A DNA stretch of 49,967 bases, from assembly GCA_022561875.1 (NCBI GenBank), contig JADFQJ010000018.1, positions 1 through 49,967 on the forward strand, given 5' to 3'. Each line of letters begins with the position of its first letter. Position 1 is the stretch's first letter. The position numbers and the translations under genes are program-made. The DNA comes from Bacteroidota bacterium (GTDB lineage: Bacteria; Bacteroidota; Bacteroidia; Bacteroidales; VadinHA17). This document shows, in pieces, positions 8,818 through 17,054 of the stretch. The notes under the pieces are model-generated. The model ran no database searches and was not told the origin of the DNA. It saw only the letters and a program-made list of their open reading frames with translations.

Positions 8818-10080
8818 ATGAAAAAAAAGATAGCAACAGAAGTATTAGTATTTATATTTTTATTTTCGGGAATTAACGAATTATTTTCTATTCCGGCATT
8901 CTCTAGAAAATACAAAACAAGTTGTGTTACTTGTCATTCTTCATTCCCTAAATTAAATCCGTTTGGAGAAGCTTTTAGATACAATGGATACAAATTTCCG
9001 GTAAATGATGAAGATAATGTAAAGGAAGAACCTATAATTCTGGGTGCGGAGGCATATAAAATGGTTTGGCCTAAAGCTGTATGGCCTGGCAGTCTACCTG
9101 GCACAACGCCAATTGCTTTTCGGGGTAGAACTGGGTTTACCATAGGCAATGAAGGAGACAGCCTGTTATTTTCAGAATTCGGGAAACCGACCCTTCAATT
9201 AATGGCTTCCGGAGTTTTAAGTGAAGGAATTTCGTTTTTTATCGGGGCACATTTATATGAAGAGGGTAAAATGGGGAATATAGACCGGTTTTTCATTAGA
9301 TTTAATAATTTATTCAAGAATTTTTTACCTGAAAAATCATTAAATATTAGAGTTGGACAGTTTATTCCTGATATTGTTCCTTTTGCCTCTAATCACAGGG
9401 GAATTACAAATTCGGCTTATGCTTTTAACACCTATGCTCCTGAGTTGGGTACCGGTTTTGTTGCCGGGCATGTTCATGGAGGCGGCCCGTTTGGAATAGA
9501 AAATTTCCAGTTAGGAGCAGAAGCAAGTGGTATTGTAAAAAGCAGGTTCCGATATGTAGCAGGTTTGGTGAACGGAAACGGAACGGAGGATGATGACAAC
9601 TCATTCAGGGATTTATATGGCAGATTAAGTTTTAAATTAGGAGGAATGGCCTTTGATGGCACATTTAGAGACGGGGTAACTGATATTGAAACATCTATTA
9701 CTCTGGGGGTATTTGCTTACAAAGGAATAAAAACGATTAATTCTTATGATATTGACTTTCACCGCCTGGGATTTGATGCCAATATATACTTAAATAAACT
9801 AAACCTTGTTGGTGGATTTATTACCGGTTCTGACGGGAATCAGGATAAGGATAAATACAACCTGTTTTTTACTGAAGCAAATTACGCTTTTTATCCCTGG
9901 TTAACAGGACTACTCAGGTATGAACAAGCTAATCCAAAAGGCAAAGAATCAGCCAAGCAATTAGTGCCGCATATTAGTGCTTTGACTGTTGCAAATGTCA
10001 GGTTGAAATTGGAAACCCGTTTAGATATAAGTGATATTAAATTTAACAATCTTTATTTCGGATTGGACTTTGCATTTTAA
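8818..10080 (+). CDS. Outer-membrane monoheme cytochrome c-porin fusion, Cyc2-like (copy 2)
   Basis: This 420-residue paralogue of the preceding gene has a signal peptide, then IPAFSRKYKTS, one heme motif CVTCH (36-40), PKLNPFGEAFRYNGY and a beta-barrel region ending in YFGLDFAF. Shared blocks (GAEAYKMVWP, AVWPGSLPGTTPIAFR, NVRVGQFIPDI-like) show a tandem duplication followed by divergence. The two proteins could carry electrons across the outer membrane for different donors or acceptors, or at different potentials. The next gene encodes a small lipoprotein 27 bases downstream. The direction of electron flow cannot be told from sequence. Confidence 0.75.
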   Translation: MKKKIATEVLVFIFLFSGINELFSIPAFSRKYKTSCVTCHSSFPKLNPFGEAFRYNGYKFPVNDEDNVKEEPIILGAEAYKMVWPKAVWPGSLPGTTPIAFRGRTGFTIGNEGDSLLFSEFGKPTLQLMASGVLSEGISFFIGAHLYEEGKMGNIDRFFIRFNNLFKNFLPEKSLNIRVGQFIPDIVPFASNHRGITNSAYAFNTYAPELGTGFVAGHVHGGGPFGIENFQLGAEASGIVKSRFRYVAGLVNGNGTEDDDNSFRDLYGRLSFKLGGMAFDGTFRDGVTDIETSITLGVFAYKGIKTINSYDIDFHRLGFDANIYLNKLNLVGGFITGSDGNQDKDKYNLFFTEANYAFYPWLTGLLRYEQANPKGKESAKQLVPHISALTVANVRLKLETRLDISDIKFNNLYFGLDFAF

Positions 10081-10107
10081 ATTAATTATAAAAATTGGAG
10101 AAGAAAA

Positions 10108-10524
10108 ATGAAAACAAAAAATTTATTATTTGTAGGTTTACTAGCATATTTAGTGTTAGTTGTAAGCACATCCTGTGAGAAAAAAACAGATGCAATGGAC
10201 ACCTTAATAGACATAGAAATGAGTTATTCACCTAATCCGGCTGTTGTAGATTCTGTAATCACTATTACATTTGAAGTAGTTGAAGCTGGTGCTGCACATG
10301 ATGACAATGGAGATGATCATCATTTTGAATTATCCATGGTTAGTTGTGAAGTCCATGGTGGAACTCTTGAAGAGGAGATTACACTTACGCATCATGAAGC
10401 TGAAGGTCACTATGAAGGTGAATGGACATTCACAGAAGCGGGGACTTATGAACTTCACTTTGGATACATGTATGAAAGTGAAATGTTTGAAAAAGAATTT
10501 GAAGTAGTGGTTGTTGCCAATTAG
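10108..10524 (+). CDS. Small His/Glu-rich lipoprotein, unknown function
   Basis: The 138 residues begin with a lipoprotein signal ending at Cys23 (STSC). The rest looks like a single all-beta, immunoglobulin-like domain resembling YtkA-type domains (TITFEVVEAG near the start, GTYELHFGYMY near the end). A His/Asp-rich loop (AAHDDNGDDHHFE) and further histidines could bind metal. I do not recognise a named family. Its place between the cytochrome-porins and cupredoxin genes suggests a helper in copper delivery or assembly of the electron carriers, but this is inference from context. Confidence 0.62.
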   Translation: MKTKNLLFVGLLAYLVLVVSTSCEKKTDAMDTLIDIEMSYSPNPAVVDSVITITFEVVEAGAAHDDNGDDHHFELSMVSCEVHGGTLEEEITLTHHEAEGHYEGEWTFTEAGTYELHFGYMYESEMFEKEFEVVVVAN

Positions 10525-10527
10525 TTT

Positions 10528-10559
10528 AATATTCCCTGGATTAAAACAAAGGGAGTATT
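10528..10559 (+). terminator. Hairpin inside the redox operon (possible attenuator or processing site)
   Basis: AATATTCCC (10528-10536) pairs with GGGAGTATT (10551-10559) over nine positions including one G-U. No U-run follows, so it is a poor intrinsic terminator. It may partly terminate or protect the upstream part of the mRNA, separating the porin genes from the bc-complex genes. Confidence 0.35.
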
Positions 10560-10635
10560 GTCTAATAACACTATCCATAATGTGGAATAAGTATTATTTA
10601 TTTATAAACTAATAAATAACATAATTCTGATATAT

Positions 10636-11226
10636 ATGAAATATATGACAACCTTGCTGATTATTAATTTTATTATTATTTCAACTGGAATAGGGCAAAT
10701 CACCGGTAAAATTGAAACAGATGCCGGCAAAATAAAGTATAAAGCTAATACAGTTGTATATATCGAGCATATCAATGGAGAATTTTCTCCTCCGGAAAAG
10801 AACCCTGTAATAAACCAAATAGGATTAAAATTTGTACCTCATACACTTCCGGTACTAAAGGGCAGTACCGTTGATTTCTTAAATAGCGATAATGTGCTTC
10901 ACAATGTATTTTCACCAGATAAATGTGCGAATAAATTTAATCTCGGTAATTGGCCGAGAGGAGAAGTAAGATCTCATAAATATGACAACTTTGGATGTGA
11001 ATCAGTTTTGTTATGTAATGTCCATCCTGAGATGGAAGCATATGTAATCGTGTTACAGAATCCATATTTTGCAGTAACTGATAAAGAAGGGAACTTCAAT
11101 ATCGAAAATGTGCCTCCGGGTGATTATACACTGAAGGTGTGGAATGAAAAGCTAAAGGCAAAAGTAGAGCAAATTACTATTCCTGAATCCGGGACTATTC
11201 AGATAAATTTTAAATTAATAAAATAA
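10636..11226 (+). CDS. Periplasmic cupredoxin with carboxypeptidase-regulatory-like tail (copy 1)
   Basis: A 196-residue secreted protein with a short signal peptide (cut near Gly20-Gln21). The middle forms a cupredoxin-like domain with the likely type-1 copper ligands His89 (LHNVFS), Cys127, His130 and Met133 (LLCNVHPEM). The C-terminal 60 residues (TDKEGNFNIENVPPGDYTLKVWNEKL) are a carboxypeptidase-regulatory-like beta-sandwich. Proteins of this build occur near bc complexes and methylamine or denitrification clusters and are often annotated as methylamine-utilisation-like. It is a candidate soluble carrier between outer-membrane cytochromes and the Rieske/cytochrome b complex. A paralogue follows after 8 bases. 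Confidence 0.75.
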   Translation: MKYMTTLLIINFIIISTGIGQITGKIETDAGKIKYKANTVVYIEHINGEFSPPEKNPVINQIGLKFVPHTLPVLKGSTVDFLNSDNVLHNVFSPDKCANKFNLGNWPRGEVRSHKYDNFGCESVLLCNVHPEMEAYVIVLQNPYFAVTDKEGNFNIENVPPGDYTLKVWNEKLKAKVEQITIPESGTIQINFKLIK

Positions 11227-11234
11227 TTAATAAA

Positions 11235-11924
11235 ATGAAAAAAATACCAAATCTAAATTGCTTTTGTTTATCTACTAGTTTTTTCTTTACTGTGAAAAGG
11301 AGATTATGGTTGATAAACAATATAAAAGGATATTTTATCCTTGCACCTATGTGTTTACTTTTTACAAACTTCATATTTGCACAAGATATAACAACAAATG
11401 GATCTATCATCACGGGTAAAATTGAAGTAAGAGGAGTGAGAGACGCGAGAAATGTTGTTGTATTTTTAGAAAATGTAAAGGGGGATTTTAAGCCTCCGGC
11501 AGAAAAACCTATTATTGATCAGAGGAATCTTATTTTCATTCCTCATGTACTTCCTGTGCTTGTGGGAACTACAGTTGAATACCCAAATAGTGATAATGTT
11601 ATGCACAACGTTTTTTCTCCGTCAAAAACAAAAAAATTCAACCTGGGCACATATGGTAGTGGTATTGTACGGGAAATGACATTTGATAAGCCAGGTATTG
11701 TTACTATTCTTTGTAATGTTCATACTGAGATGTCCGCTTTTATTGTAATTCTTGAAAATCCTTATTTCACATTAACCGGTCCGAAGGGTGAATTTACAAT
11801 AAATAATATTCCTTCCGGGACCTACACAGTTAAAACATGGCATGAGAAACTGAAAGAACAAAAACAGGAAATCACGCTTAACCAGGATGAAAGCAAGACA
11901 ATCAACTTTACACTTACACGCTAA
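11235..11924 (+). CDS. Periplasmic cupredoxin with carboxypeptidase-regulatory-like tail (copy 2)
   Basis: A 229-residue paralogue of the preceding protein. Likely copper ligands are His124 (MHNVFS), Cys160, His163 and Met166 (LCNVHTEM), and the same C-terminal module is present (GPKGEFTINNIPSGTYTVKTW). The N-terminus is unusually long for a signal peptide; the hydrophobic stretch near 33-49 ending in Ala-Gln suggests that the true start may be a later codon (TTG near residue 26 or ATG at residue 39). It lacks the extra Cys residues of copy 1 (C97, C121). The duplication parallels that of the cytochrome-porins and of the domains in the first gene. Confidence 0.75.
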   Translation: MKKIPNLNCFCLSTSFFFTVKRRLWLINNIKGYFILAPMCLLFTNFIFAQDITTNGSIITGKIEVRGVRDARNVVVFLENVKGDFKPPAEKPIIDQRNLIFIPHVLPVLVGTTVEYPNSDNVMHNVFSPSKTKKFNLGTYGSGIVREMTFDKPGIVTILCNVHTEMSAFIVILENPYFTLTGPKGEFTINNIPSGTYTVKTWHEKLKEQKQEITLNQDESKTINFTLTR

Positions 11925-11949
11925 TTGAAAATATTAAAATGTTATAAAT

Positions 11950-12507
11950 ATGAAATCTTTGGAACAAAACGAAGATAATAATGAAAAGAACACTATAAAA
12001 TCACGGTTGGATGCGTTAGAATCCCGGCGAAAATTTTTTAAACGTTTAGGATGGGGAGGAATTAATGCTTTACTGCTTGGAGGGATGATAATGTCACTTC
12101 GTTTTTTTTACCCGAGAGTGTTGTTTGAGCCACCTAAAAGATTCAAGGTAGGTAAGCCTTCTGAATATCCAAGAGATATGGTGAATACTGAATACAAAGA
12201 GAAGTATGGAATATGGATTATCAGAGATAAAGACGGACTGTTTTTTTGCCTGAGTGTAAGATGCACACACCTCGGGTGTACACCTAATTGGCTTGATGCA
12301 CAGAAAAAATTTAAATGTCCCTGTCATGGAAGCGGATTTTATAAAGACGGAGAGAATTTTGAAGGGCCGGCTCCAAGACCATTAGACAGATTTAAAATTA
12401 CCCTGTCGGGAGATGGACAATTAATTGTTGATAAAAGTGTTGTGTTTAAAGGTATAGCCGGTATGAATTCCGGAGAAATTTATCCTCAAAGTTTATTAAA
12501 GACTTAG
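11950..12507 (+). CDS. Rieske [2Fe-2S] subunit of a bc-type complex
   Basis: The 185-residue protein has a charged N-terminus, a Tat-like signal-anchor (SRRKFFKRLG then a hydrophobic helix about 36-50), and the two Rieske motifs CTHLGC (C105, H107, C110) and CPCHGS (C123, C125, H126). C105/H107/C123/H126 bind the cluster, while C110 and C125 form the usual disulfide. A GPAPRPL loop follows as expected. It takes the first electron from quinol at the Qo site and hands it to a cytochrome. It heads a block of ferredoxin, cytochrome b halves and multiheme cytochrome spaced by 3-26 bases. Confidence 0.92.
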   Translation: MKSLEQNEDNNEKNTIKSRLDALESRRKFFKRLGWGGINALLLGGMIMSLRFFYPRVLFEPPKRFKVGKPSEYPRDMVNTEYKEKYGIWIIRDKDGLFFCLSVRCTHLGCTPNWLDAQKKFKCPCHGSGFYKDGENFEGPAPRPLDRFKITLSGDGQLIVDKSVVFKGIAGMNSGEIYPQSLLKT

Positions 12508-12510
12508 TAA

Positions 12511-12798
12511 ATGAATTCTGCAAATAATAATGTTAAAAAAAAAAGAGCGGTAGCATTTGTAGATTCTGCTTATTGTACCGGATGCGCAATATGTGCTGCC
12601 ATTTGTCCTGTTAAATGTATTGAGATCGTCGAATCGTCCTTCAATTTTACCGGGGAAGCAAAAGTAAGTCTGGAAATTTGTACAGGATGTAATCTGTGTG
12701 CGATTGATTGCCCATGGGAAGCCATATCAATGATAAATCCTGATGGTTCAATCAAGGAATATAGTAAACAACTATTCAGAGTACGAGGTTATGTTTAA
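12511..12798 (+). CDS. 2[4Fe-4S] ferredoxin embedded in the bc-complex operon
   Basis: A 95-residue cytoplasmic ferredoxin with two full CxxCxxCxxxCP motifs (C22/C25/C28/C32 and C57/C60/C63/C67), an additional Cys36 and no signal peptide. It starts 3 bases after the Rieske gene and ends 26 bases before cytochrome b, so it is almost certainly co-translated with the complex. A bacterial ferredoxin in this place is not part of standard bc1 or b6f complexes. It could link the cytochrome b heme on the cytoplasmic side to a low-potential pool, in the manner suggested for b6f with ferredoxin in cyclic electron flow. That role is inference. Confidence 0.9.
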   Translation: MNSANNNVKKKRAVAFVDSAYCTGCAICAAICPVKCIEIVESSFNFTGEAKVSLEICTGCNLCAIDCPWEAISMINPDGSIKEYSKQLFRVRGYV

Positions 12799-12824
12799 TA
12801 ATATTTAATAAAGGATAAAAACAG

Positions 12825-13607
12825 ATGAAAAACCCGTTCACCCAGTTCAGGAAATCAATAGTCTGGAAATCCATTTTCAGACGAGATAATAAAGACACCC
12901 AGAGAAATCGGGCAAGGGCTATATCCGGTAATGTTTTCCTTCATTTCCATCCGGTAAAAATTCGGGAGAGCGCTATAAAATACAAATTTACCTGGGGAAT
13001 GGGGGGAATTACTTTTCTTTTGTTTATTATTTTATTCGTTACAGGAGTTTTTCTAATGTTTTATTATACCCCATCAGCAGATCAGGCATATTGGGACGTA
13101 AAAGATTTGGAATATCAGGTACCTTTCGGAATGTTTCTCAGGAATCTTCATCGCTGGTCAGCTCATTTGATGGTAATTACTGTAATGATTCATATGTTTC
13201 GTGTTTTCATGACCGGATCATATAAACCTCCCCGGCAATTCAACTGGGTAATAGGAGTTGTTCTTTTACTTTTAACCTTGCTGCTGAGTTTTACAGGATA
13301 TTTGACTCCATGGGACCAGCTCGGTTTTTGGGCAATTACTGTAGGAACTAATATGGCAGCCGCAGCACCATTTATAGGTTTTGAAGGTCCGTTTAGTGAA
13401 CAGATCGGTATTACTGTTTACAATGATATACGTTTTGCATTGTTAGGTGGTTCAACTGTTGGACAAAGTGCGTTGCTAAGAGCATATGTCTGGCATTGTA
13501 TCGGACTTCCTCTGATAGCCCTGATTTTTATGTTCTATCATTTCTGGAGAGTCAGAAAAGATGGGGGTATATCCGGGCCTAATATTAACAATACCGGAAT
13601 AAATTAA
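12825..13607 (+). CDS. Cytochrome b, N-terminal half (b6-type)
   Basis: The 260 residues contain four membrane helices and the four b-heme histidines. The pairs are H109/H123 (14 apart) and H224/H239 (15 apart). The 15-residue spacing of the second pair is the mark of b6-type proteins rather than mitochondrial bc1. Typical motifs include [19 protein letters not shown] and [12 protein letters not shown]. The protein carries the two b hemes and part of the quinol sites. The C-terminal half is a separate gene 22 bases downstream, as in b6f and many green-clade complexes. The N-terminus has an extended charged segment of about 50 residues. Confidence 0.93.
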   Translation: MKNPFTQFRKSIVWKSIFRRDNKDTQRNRARAISGNVFLHFHPVKIRESAIKYKFTWGMGGITFLLFIILFVTGVFLMFYYTPSADQAYWDVKDLEYQVPFGMFLRNLHRWSAHLMVITVMIHMFRVFMTGSYKPPRQFNWVIGVVLLLLTLLLSFTGYLTPWDQLGFWAITVGTNMAAAAPFIGFEGPFSEQIGITVYNDIRFALLGGSTVGQSALLRAYVWHCIGLPLIALIFMFYHFWRVRKDGGISGPNINNTGIN

Positions 13608-13629
13608 TATTAAGTCATGAAATTACCAG

Positions 13630-14514
13630 ATGGATAATTTACTAAAATTAATCTCAAAACCGGATAATGTAGCAATTGTCATAATGCTTATTTTGATTAC
13701 TGTTTATACAGTGTGGGCTTTTCGTCAGGCTATTGCAAATGATCGAAGAAAACGCCTGGGGAAACATGTAGAAGGATCAGATGACAAAAAATTGGATACA
13801 TGGCCAAATCTTGTACGGATCGAAATGTTGGTTGCAATGGTTGTTATTGCAGGTTTAATTGTTTGGTCAATTGTTTTAGATGCTCCTTTAGAAGAGCATT
13901 CAAATCCTAGTTTAACACCAAATCCCGCAAAAGCTCCCTGGTATTTCTTAGGATTGCAGGAAATGTTAGTCTATTTTGATCCCTGGATTGCCGGAGTTAT
14001 CTTTCCTATTCTGATCATTTTCGGTTTAATGGCAATTCCTTATCTCGATATTAATCCTAAGGGGAATGGATATTATACTTTTTCTGAAAGGAAAAATGCT
14101 ATCCTTATTTTTTGTTTCGGATTTCTGGTTCTTTGGATATTATTAATAGTAATTGGTGTTTTTATGAGAGGGCCTGGCTGGCTTTGGTATTGGCCATGGG
14201 AAGAATGGGACCATAATCGTGTTATCTATAAGGTCAATGTTGACCTGACTCAATACTTTGGAATAGATTCACGCTCTCTCTTTGGATTTTTAATAGGCGG
14301 TAGTGTTGTGATTCTTTATTTCGGATTAGGAATGATACTGCCTTATTATATTTGGAAAAAAAGGAATAGCGATTTCTTAAAGAAATTGGGAATGACGAGA
14401 TACATTATTCTTAGTTTTTTATTCTGTGCAATGATTGGACTGCCTATAAAGATTATTTTAACATTAACATTGAATATGAAATACATTTGGGTGACTCCAT
14501 GGTTTAATATATAA
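13630..14514 (+). CDS. Cytochrome b, C-terminal half (subunit IV-like, extended)
   Basis: A 294-residue membrane protein with helices near 12-30, 76-95, 120-140, 155-180, 218-240 and 252-275. The Qo-site motif reads APWYFLGLQEML (near 98-109) where bc1 complexes have PEWY, so the usual Glu is replaced by Pro. The protein is much longer than plant subunit IV (about 160 residues), with at least two additional C-terminal helices. It completes the quinol-oxidising core with the preceding gene. The octaheme cytochrome gene follows after 5 bases. Confidence 0.9.
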   Translation: MDNLLKLISKPDNVAIVIMLILITVYTVWAFRQAIANDRRKRLGKHVEGSDDKKLDTWPNLVRIEMLVAMVVIAGLIVWSIVLDAPLEEHSNPSLTPNPAKAPWYFLGLQEMLVYFDPWIAGVIFPILIIFGLMAIPYLDINPKGNGYYTFSERKNAILIFCFGFLVLWILLIVIGVFMRGPGWLWYWPWEEWDHNRVIYKVNVDLTQYFGIDSRSLFGFLIGGSVVILYFGLGMILPYYIWKKRNSDFLKKLGMTRYIILSFLFCAMIGLPIKIILTLTLNMKYIWVTPWFNI

Positions 14515-14519
14515 TCCTG

Positions 14520-17054
14520 ATGATAGAAAAAATAAAAAAAGAGCCACCATATGCACTATATTTTTTCCTATTAGCTGTAGTTATTATCGCTTTGTCAGCT
14601 TGGGCTTTATGGGTTGAAACGGTTAAATTACGCCCATGGAAGGCTTATCAAAAACAATATATTGAATTGAAAAGCCAAAAATTAAAAAGTGAATATGAAA
14701 AAGCCAGGTATGAATTTCAAAGCCAGGAAACACAGAAAAGATATGAAGAACTTAAAATGCAACTTAAAAAAGCCACAGAGAATTTTCAGCAGCCTGGAGT
14801 TCAAGAAAAATATAAAGTGGTTAAAAGAGAATTAGATTTAATTAATGAGAAAATAAAGATTAATAAAGCTGAATTTCAAAAAGCACGGGGAATATACCTT
14901 GAGTTGGAATACCTTTATCACAAACATCAGAAGGAAGAAGATAAAGTTAAGATGGCAGAGCTGGAAAAAGAAGTTGTAATATTAGAGGATGAAAGGAAGG
15001 AATTACAGAAAAAAAAGAGCGTGATATCAGAAGAATTGAATGAATTTACTGCAGAGGAAGAAAAATATACGGCAGAAATAAGAGAAATTGAAAAGAGAGT
15101 GGAAGAAGCGAAAGAAAAATTTGAAAAGTTAAGCGAAGTTCCGTTTGAAATAAAACAGATTTATATTAATGACATAAATAAAGCAGATCGCTGTGAATCC
15201 TGTCATATGGGTATTAATAGCTCGGATAATATTTCTGAACTGCATCCTTTTACTATACATCCTGGAAAATCAGTATACATTGAAAATCATCCACCGGAAG
15301 TTTTTGGATGCACAATGTGTCATAGAGGACAAGGAAGAGCTGTCTCTTCTGCAGATAAGGCACATGGATGGGTTGAATTCTGGACAGAACCAATGCTAAA
15401 AGGCAATATGGTTCAAGCTACCTGTCAAACCTGTCATGGCGATGTACAGCACTTACGGGGCGCAGACTTATTAAAGAAAGGTTCCAGTCTGATTGAAAAA
15501 TATGGTTGTTACGATTGTCATAAAATCGCCGGTTATGAAAATCTCAGAAAAACCGGACCGGAGTTAACAGAAATAGGATTAAAAGTCAATTATACCTATT
15601 TGGTTAATTGGTTGCTGGATCCAAAAGATTATATTGAAACAGCGCGGATGCCTAAATTTGACTTTTCAGAAGAAGAGGCAAGTGCAATTGCCGATTATCT
15701 TTTCAGTATGACAATTGAACATCGGATTGATTACTCGCCTGGTGAAATTAACTGGAATTTAGCTGACAAAGGCAAAGCTTTATGGGGACAGTCACGATGT
15801 AGTATTTGCCATCCAACAAATAGTATCGGTGGATCATTCAAAGAAATTTATGCTCCTGATTTAGGGATTGCAGGCAGTAAAATAAATCGAGACTGGTTAT
15901 ATAATTGGCTTAAAGATCCCAAGAGCTATCTCCCGCAAACAAAGATGCCTCGTTTTCGTTTTACAGATGATCAAATTTGGGCATTAGTGGAATTTATAAT
16001 GAGTGAATATATTGATTGGGATTTTAACCCACAATATAATAAACCGGTACAATTAAACATTAAATCTATTCAGAAGGGGAAAGAACTTATTCAAAAATAT
16101 GGTTGTTTTGGTTGCCACGAGGTGAAAGGTTTAGAAGAAATGAAACCGATAGGTCCTTTCCTGCGTCATGATGAAGTAAGCTATTTGAAGGTTGGTGAAA
16201 TAGAAAGTAAAGTAGGAGCTGAAATTTCATCGATTGGCAATCAGCCTATTGAACGTTTTGATTTTGGAGTATTGGAAAAGCTGATCCCAAATGATCGAAT
16301 GAGTTATCTCCAACAAAAAATGAAAGCCCCCCGGAGTTTTAGAGATGACCTCATAATGCCTGATTTTCAATTCAATGAAGAAGATATCGAGGCATTAACA
16401 GCCCTTCTTCTAGGATTCACCGATGCCAATGTACCAACACGATTTAAAGTACCAAAAGCGCAAAGCTCTTTTGAACTGACCGGTAAATTTGCTCAAATCG
16501 ATGATGATGTGAAATGTTTAAATTGTCATATGATTAACGGTAAAGGCGAGGAGTTTGCGCCTGATCTGTCCATCGAAGGCAGCAAAGTTCAGGAGCAATG
16601 GTTAAGAGAGTTCCTTAAACAGCCCGATATCATTCGTCCTATGCTCAAACAAATGCCACTTTTTAATCTGGATCACGATCAAACAATGATTCAAGGTAAT
16701 TTGTCATATTCTGAAATTGAAACAATTATTCAATATTTCAATCACGTATTGGTTTCAAATGAAATTCCTGAAAATATACCGGATAACGGATTGAGTTTTC
16801 AAGAACAGAAAGAAGCCGGAAAGACACTATATTTTGATAAAGGGTGTCAGGCTTGTCATCAAATAGGTATTGAAGGTGGTGCTGTAGGGCCCAACCTGAG
16901 TAATGTCGGCAACCGGTTAACCGAAGGTTATATTTTTAAACATCTTGAGAATCCACGAACATTCATTCCGGATATTGTTGAACCTAACTACGGGTTTAAT
17001 GAAGATGAAAGAATCAGTTTAACCAGATATTTAATGTCTTTGAAAAATGAATAG
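14520..17054 (+). CDS. Membrane-anchored octaheme cytochrome c with long coiled-coil stalk
   Basis: The 844-residue protein begins with one membrane helix (about 12-32). A highly charged coiled coil of some 170 residues follows (about 40-210, rich in Glu/Lys). Eight CxxCH motifs come next, at C225, C264, C302, C330, C427, C529, C666 and C776. The last five sit in class-I-like cytochrome modules, each followed by a likely axial Met (ARMPKF, TKMPRF, LIMPDF, QMPLF or similar). The protein should be the periplasmic electron outlet of the bc complex, held away from the membrane by the stalk. Multiheme subunits occur in other alternative bc complexes, but I do not recognise this fusion with a coiled coil. 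Confidence 0.85.
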   Translation: MIEKIKKEPPYALYFFLLAVVIIALSAWALWVETVKLRPWKAYQKQYIELKSQKLKSEYEKARYEFQSQETQKRYEELKMQLKKATENFQQPGVQEKYKVVKRELDLINEKIKINKAEFQKARGIYLELEYLYHKHQKEEDKVKMAELEKEVVILEDERKELQKKKSVISEELNEFTAEEEKYTAEIREIEKRVEEAKEKFEKLSEVPFEIKQIYINDINKADRCESCHMGINSSDNISELHPFTIHPGKSVYIENHPPEVFGCTMCHRGQGRAVSSADKAHGWVEFWTEPMLKGNMVQATCQTCHGDVQHLRGADLLKKGSSLIEKYGCYDCHKIAGYENLRKTGPELTEIGLKVNYTYLVNWLLDPKDYIETARMPKFDFSEEEASAIADYLFSMTIEHRIDYSPGEINWNLADKGKALWGQSRCSICHPTNSIGGSFKEIYAPDLGIAGSKINRDWLYNWLKDPKSYLPQTKMPRFRFTDDQIWALVEFIMSEYIDWDFNPQYNKPVQLNIKSIQKGKELIQKYGCFGCHEVKGLEEMKPIGPFLRHDEVSYLKVGEIESKVGAEISSIGNQPIERFDFGVLEKLIPNDRMSYLQQKMKAPRSFRDDLIMPDFQFNEEDIEALTALLLGFTDANVPTRFKVPKAQSSFELTGKFAQIDDDVKCLNCHMINGKGEEFAPDLSIEGSKVQEQWLREFLKQPDIIRPMLKQMPLFNLDHDQTMIQGNLSYSEIETIIQYFNHVLVSNEIPENIPDNGLSFQEQKEAGKTLYFDKGCQACHQIGIEGGAVGPNLSNVGNRLTEGYIFKHLENPRTFIPDIVEPNYGFNEDERISLTRYLMSLKNE

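Noticed and set aside
7462-10080. Calling the cytochrome-porins Fe(II) oxidases (cyc2)
   Set aside because: The layout is similar but the motif before the heme differs and related porins of unknown role exist; the evidence does not allow the gene name.
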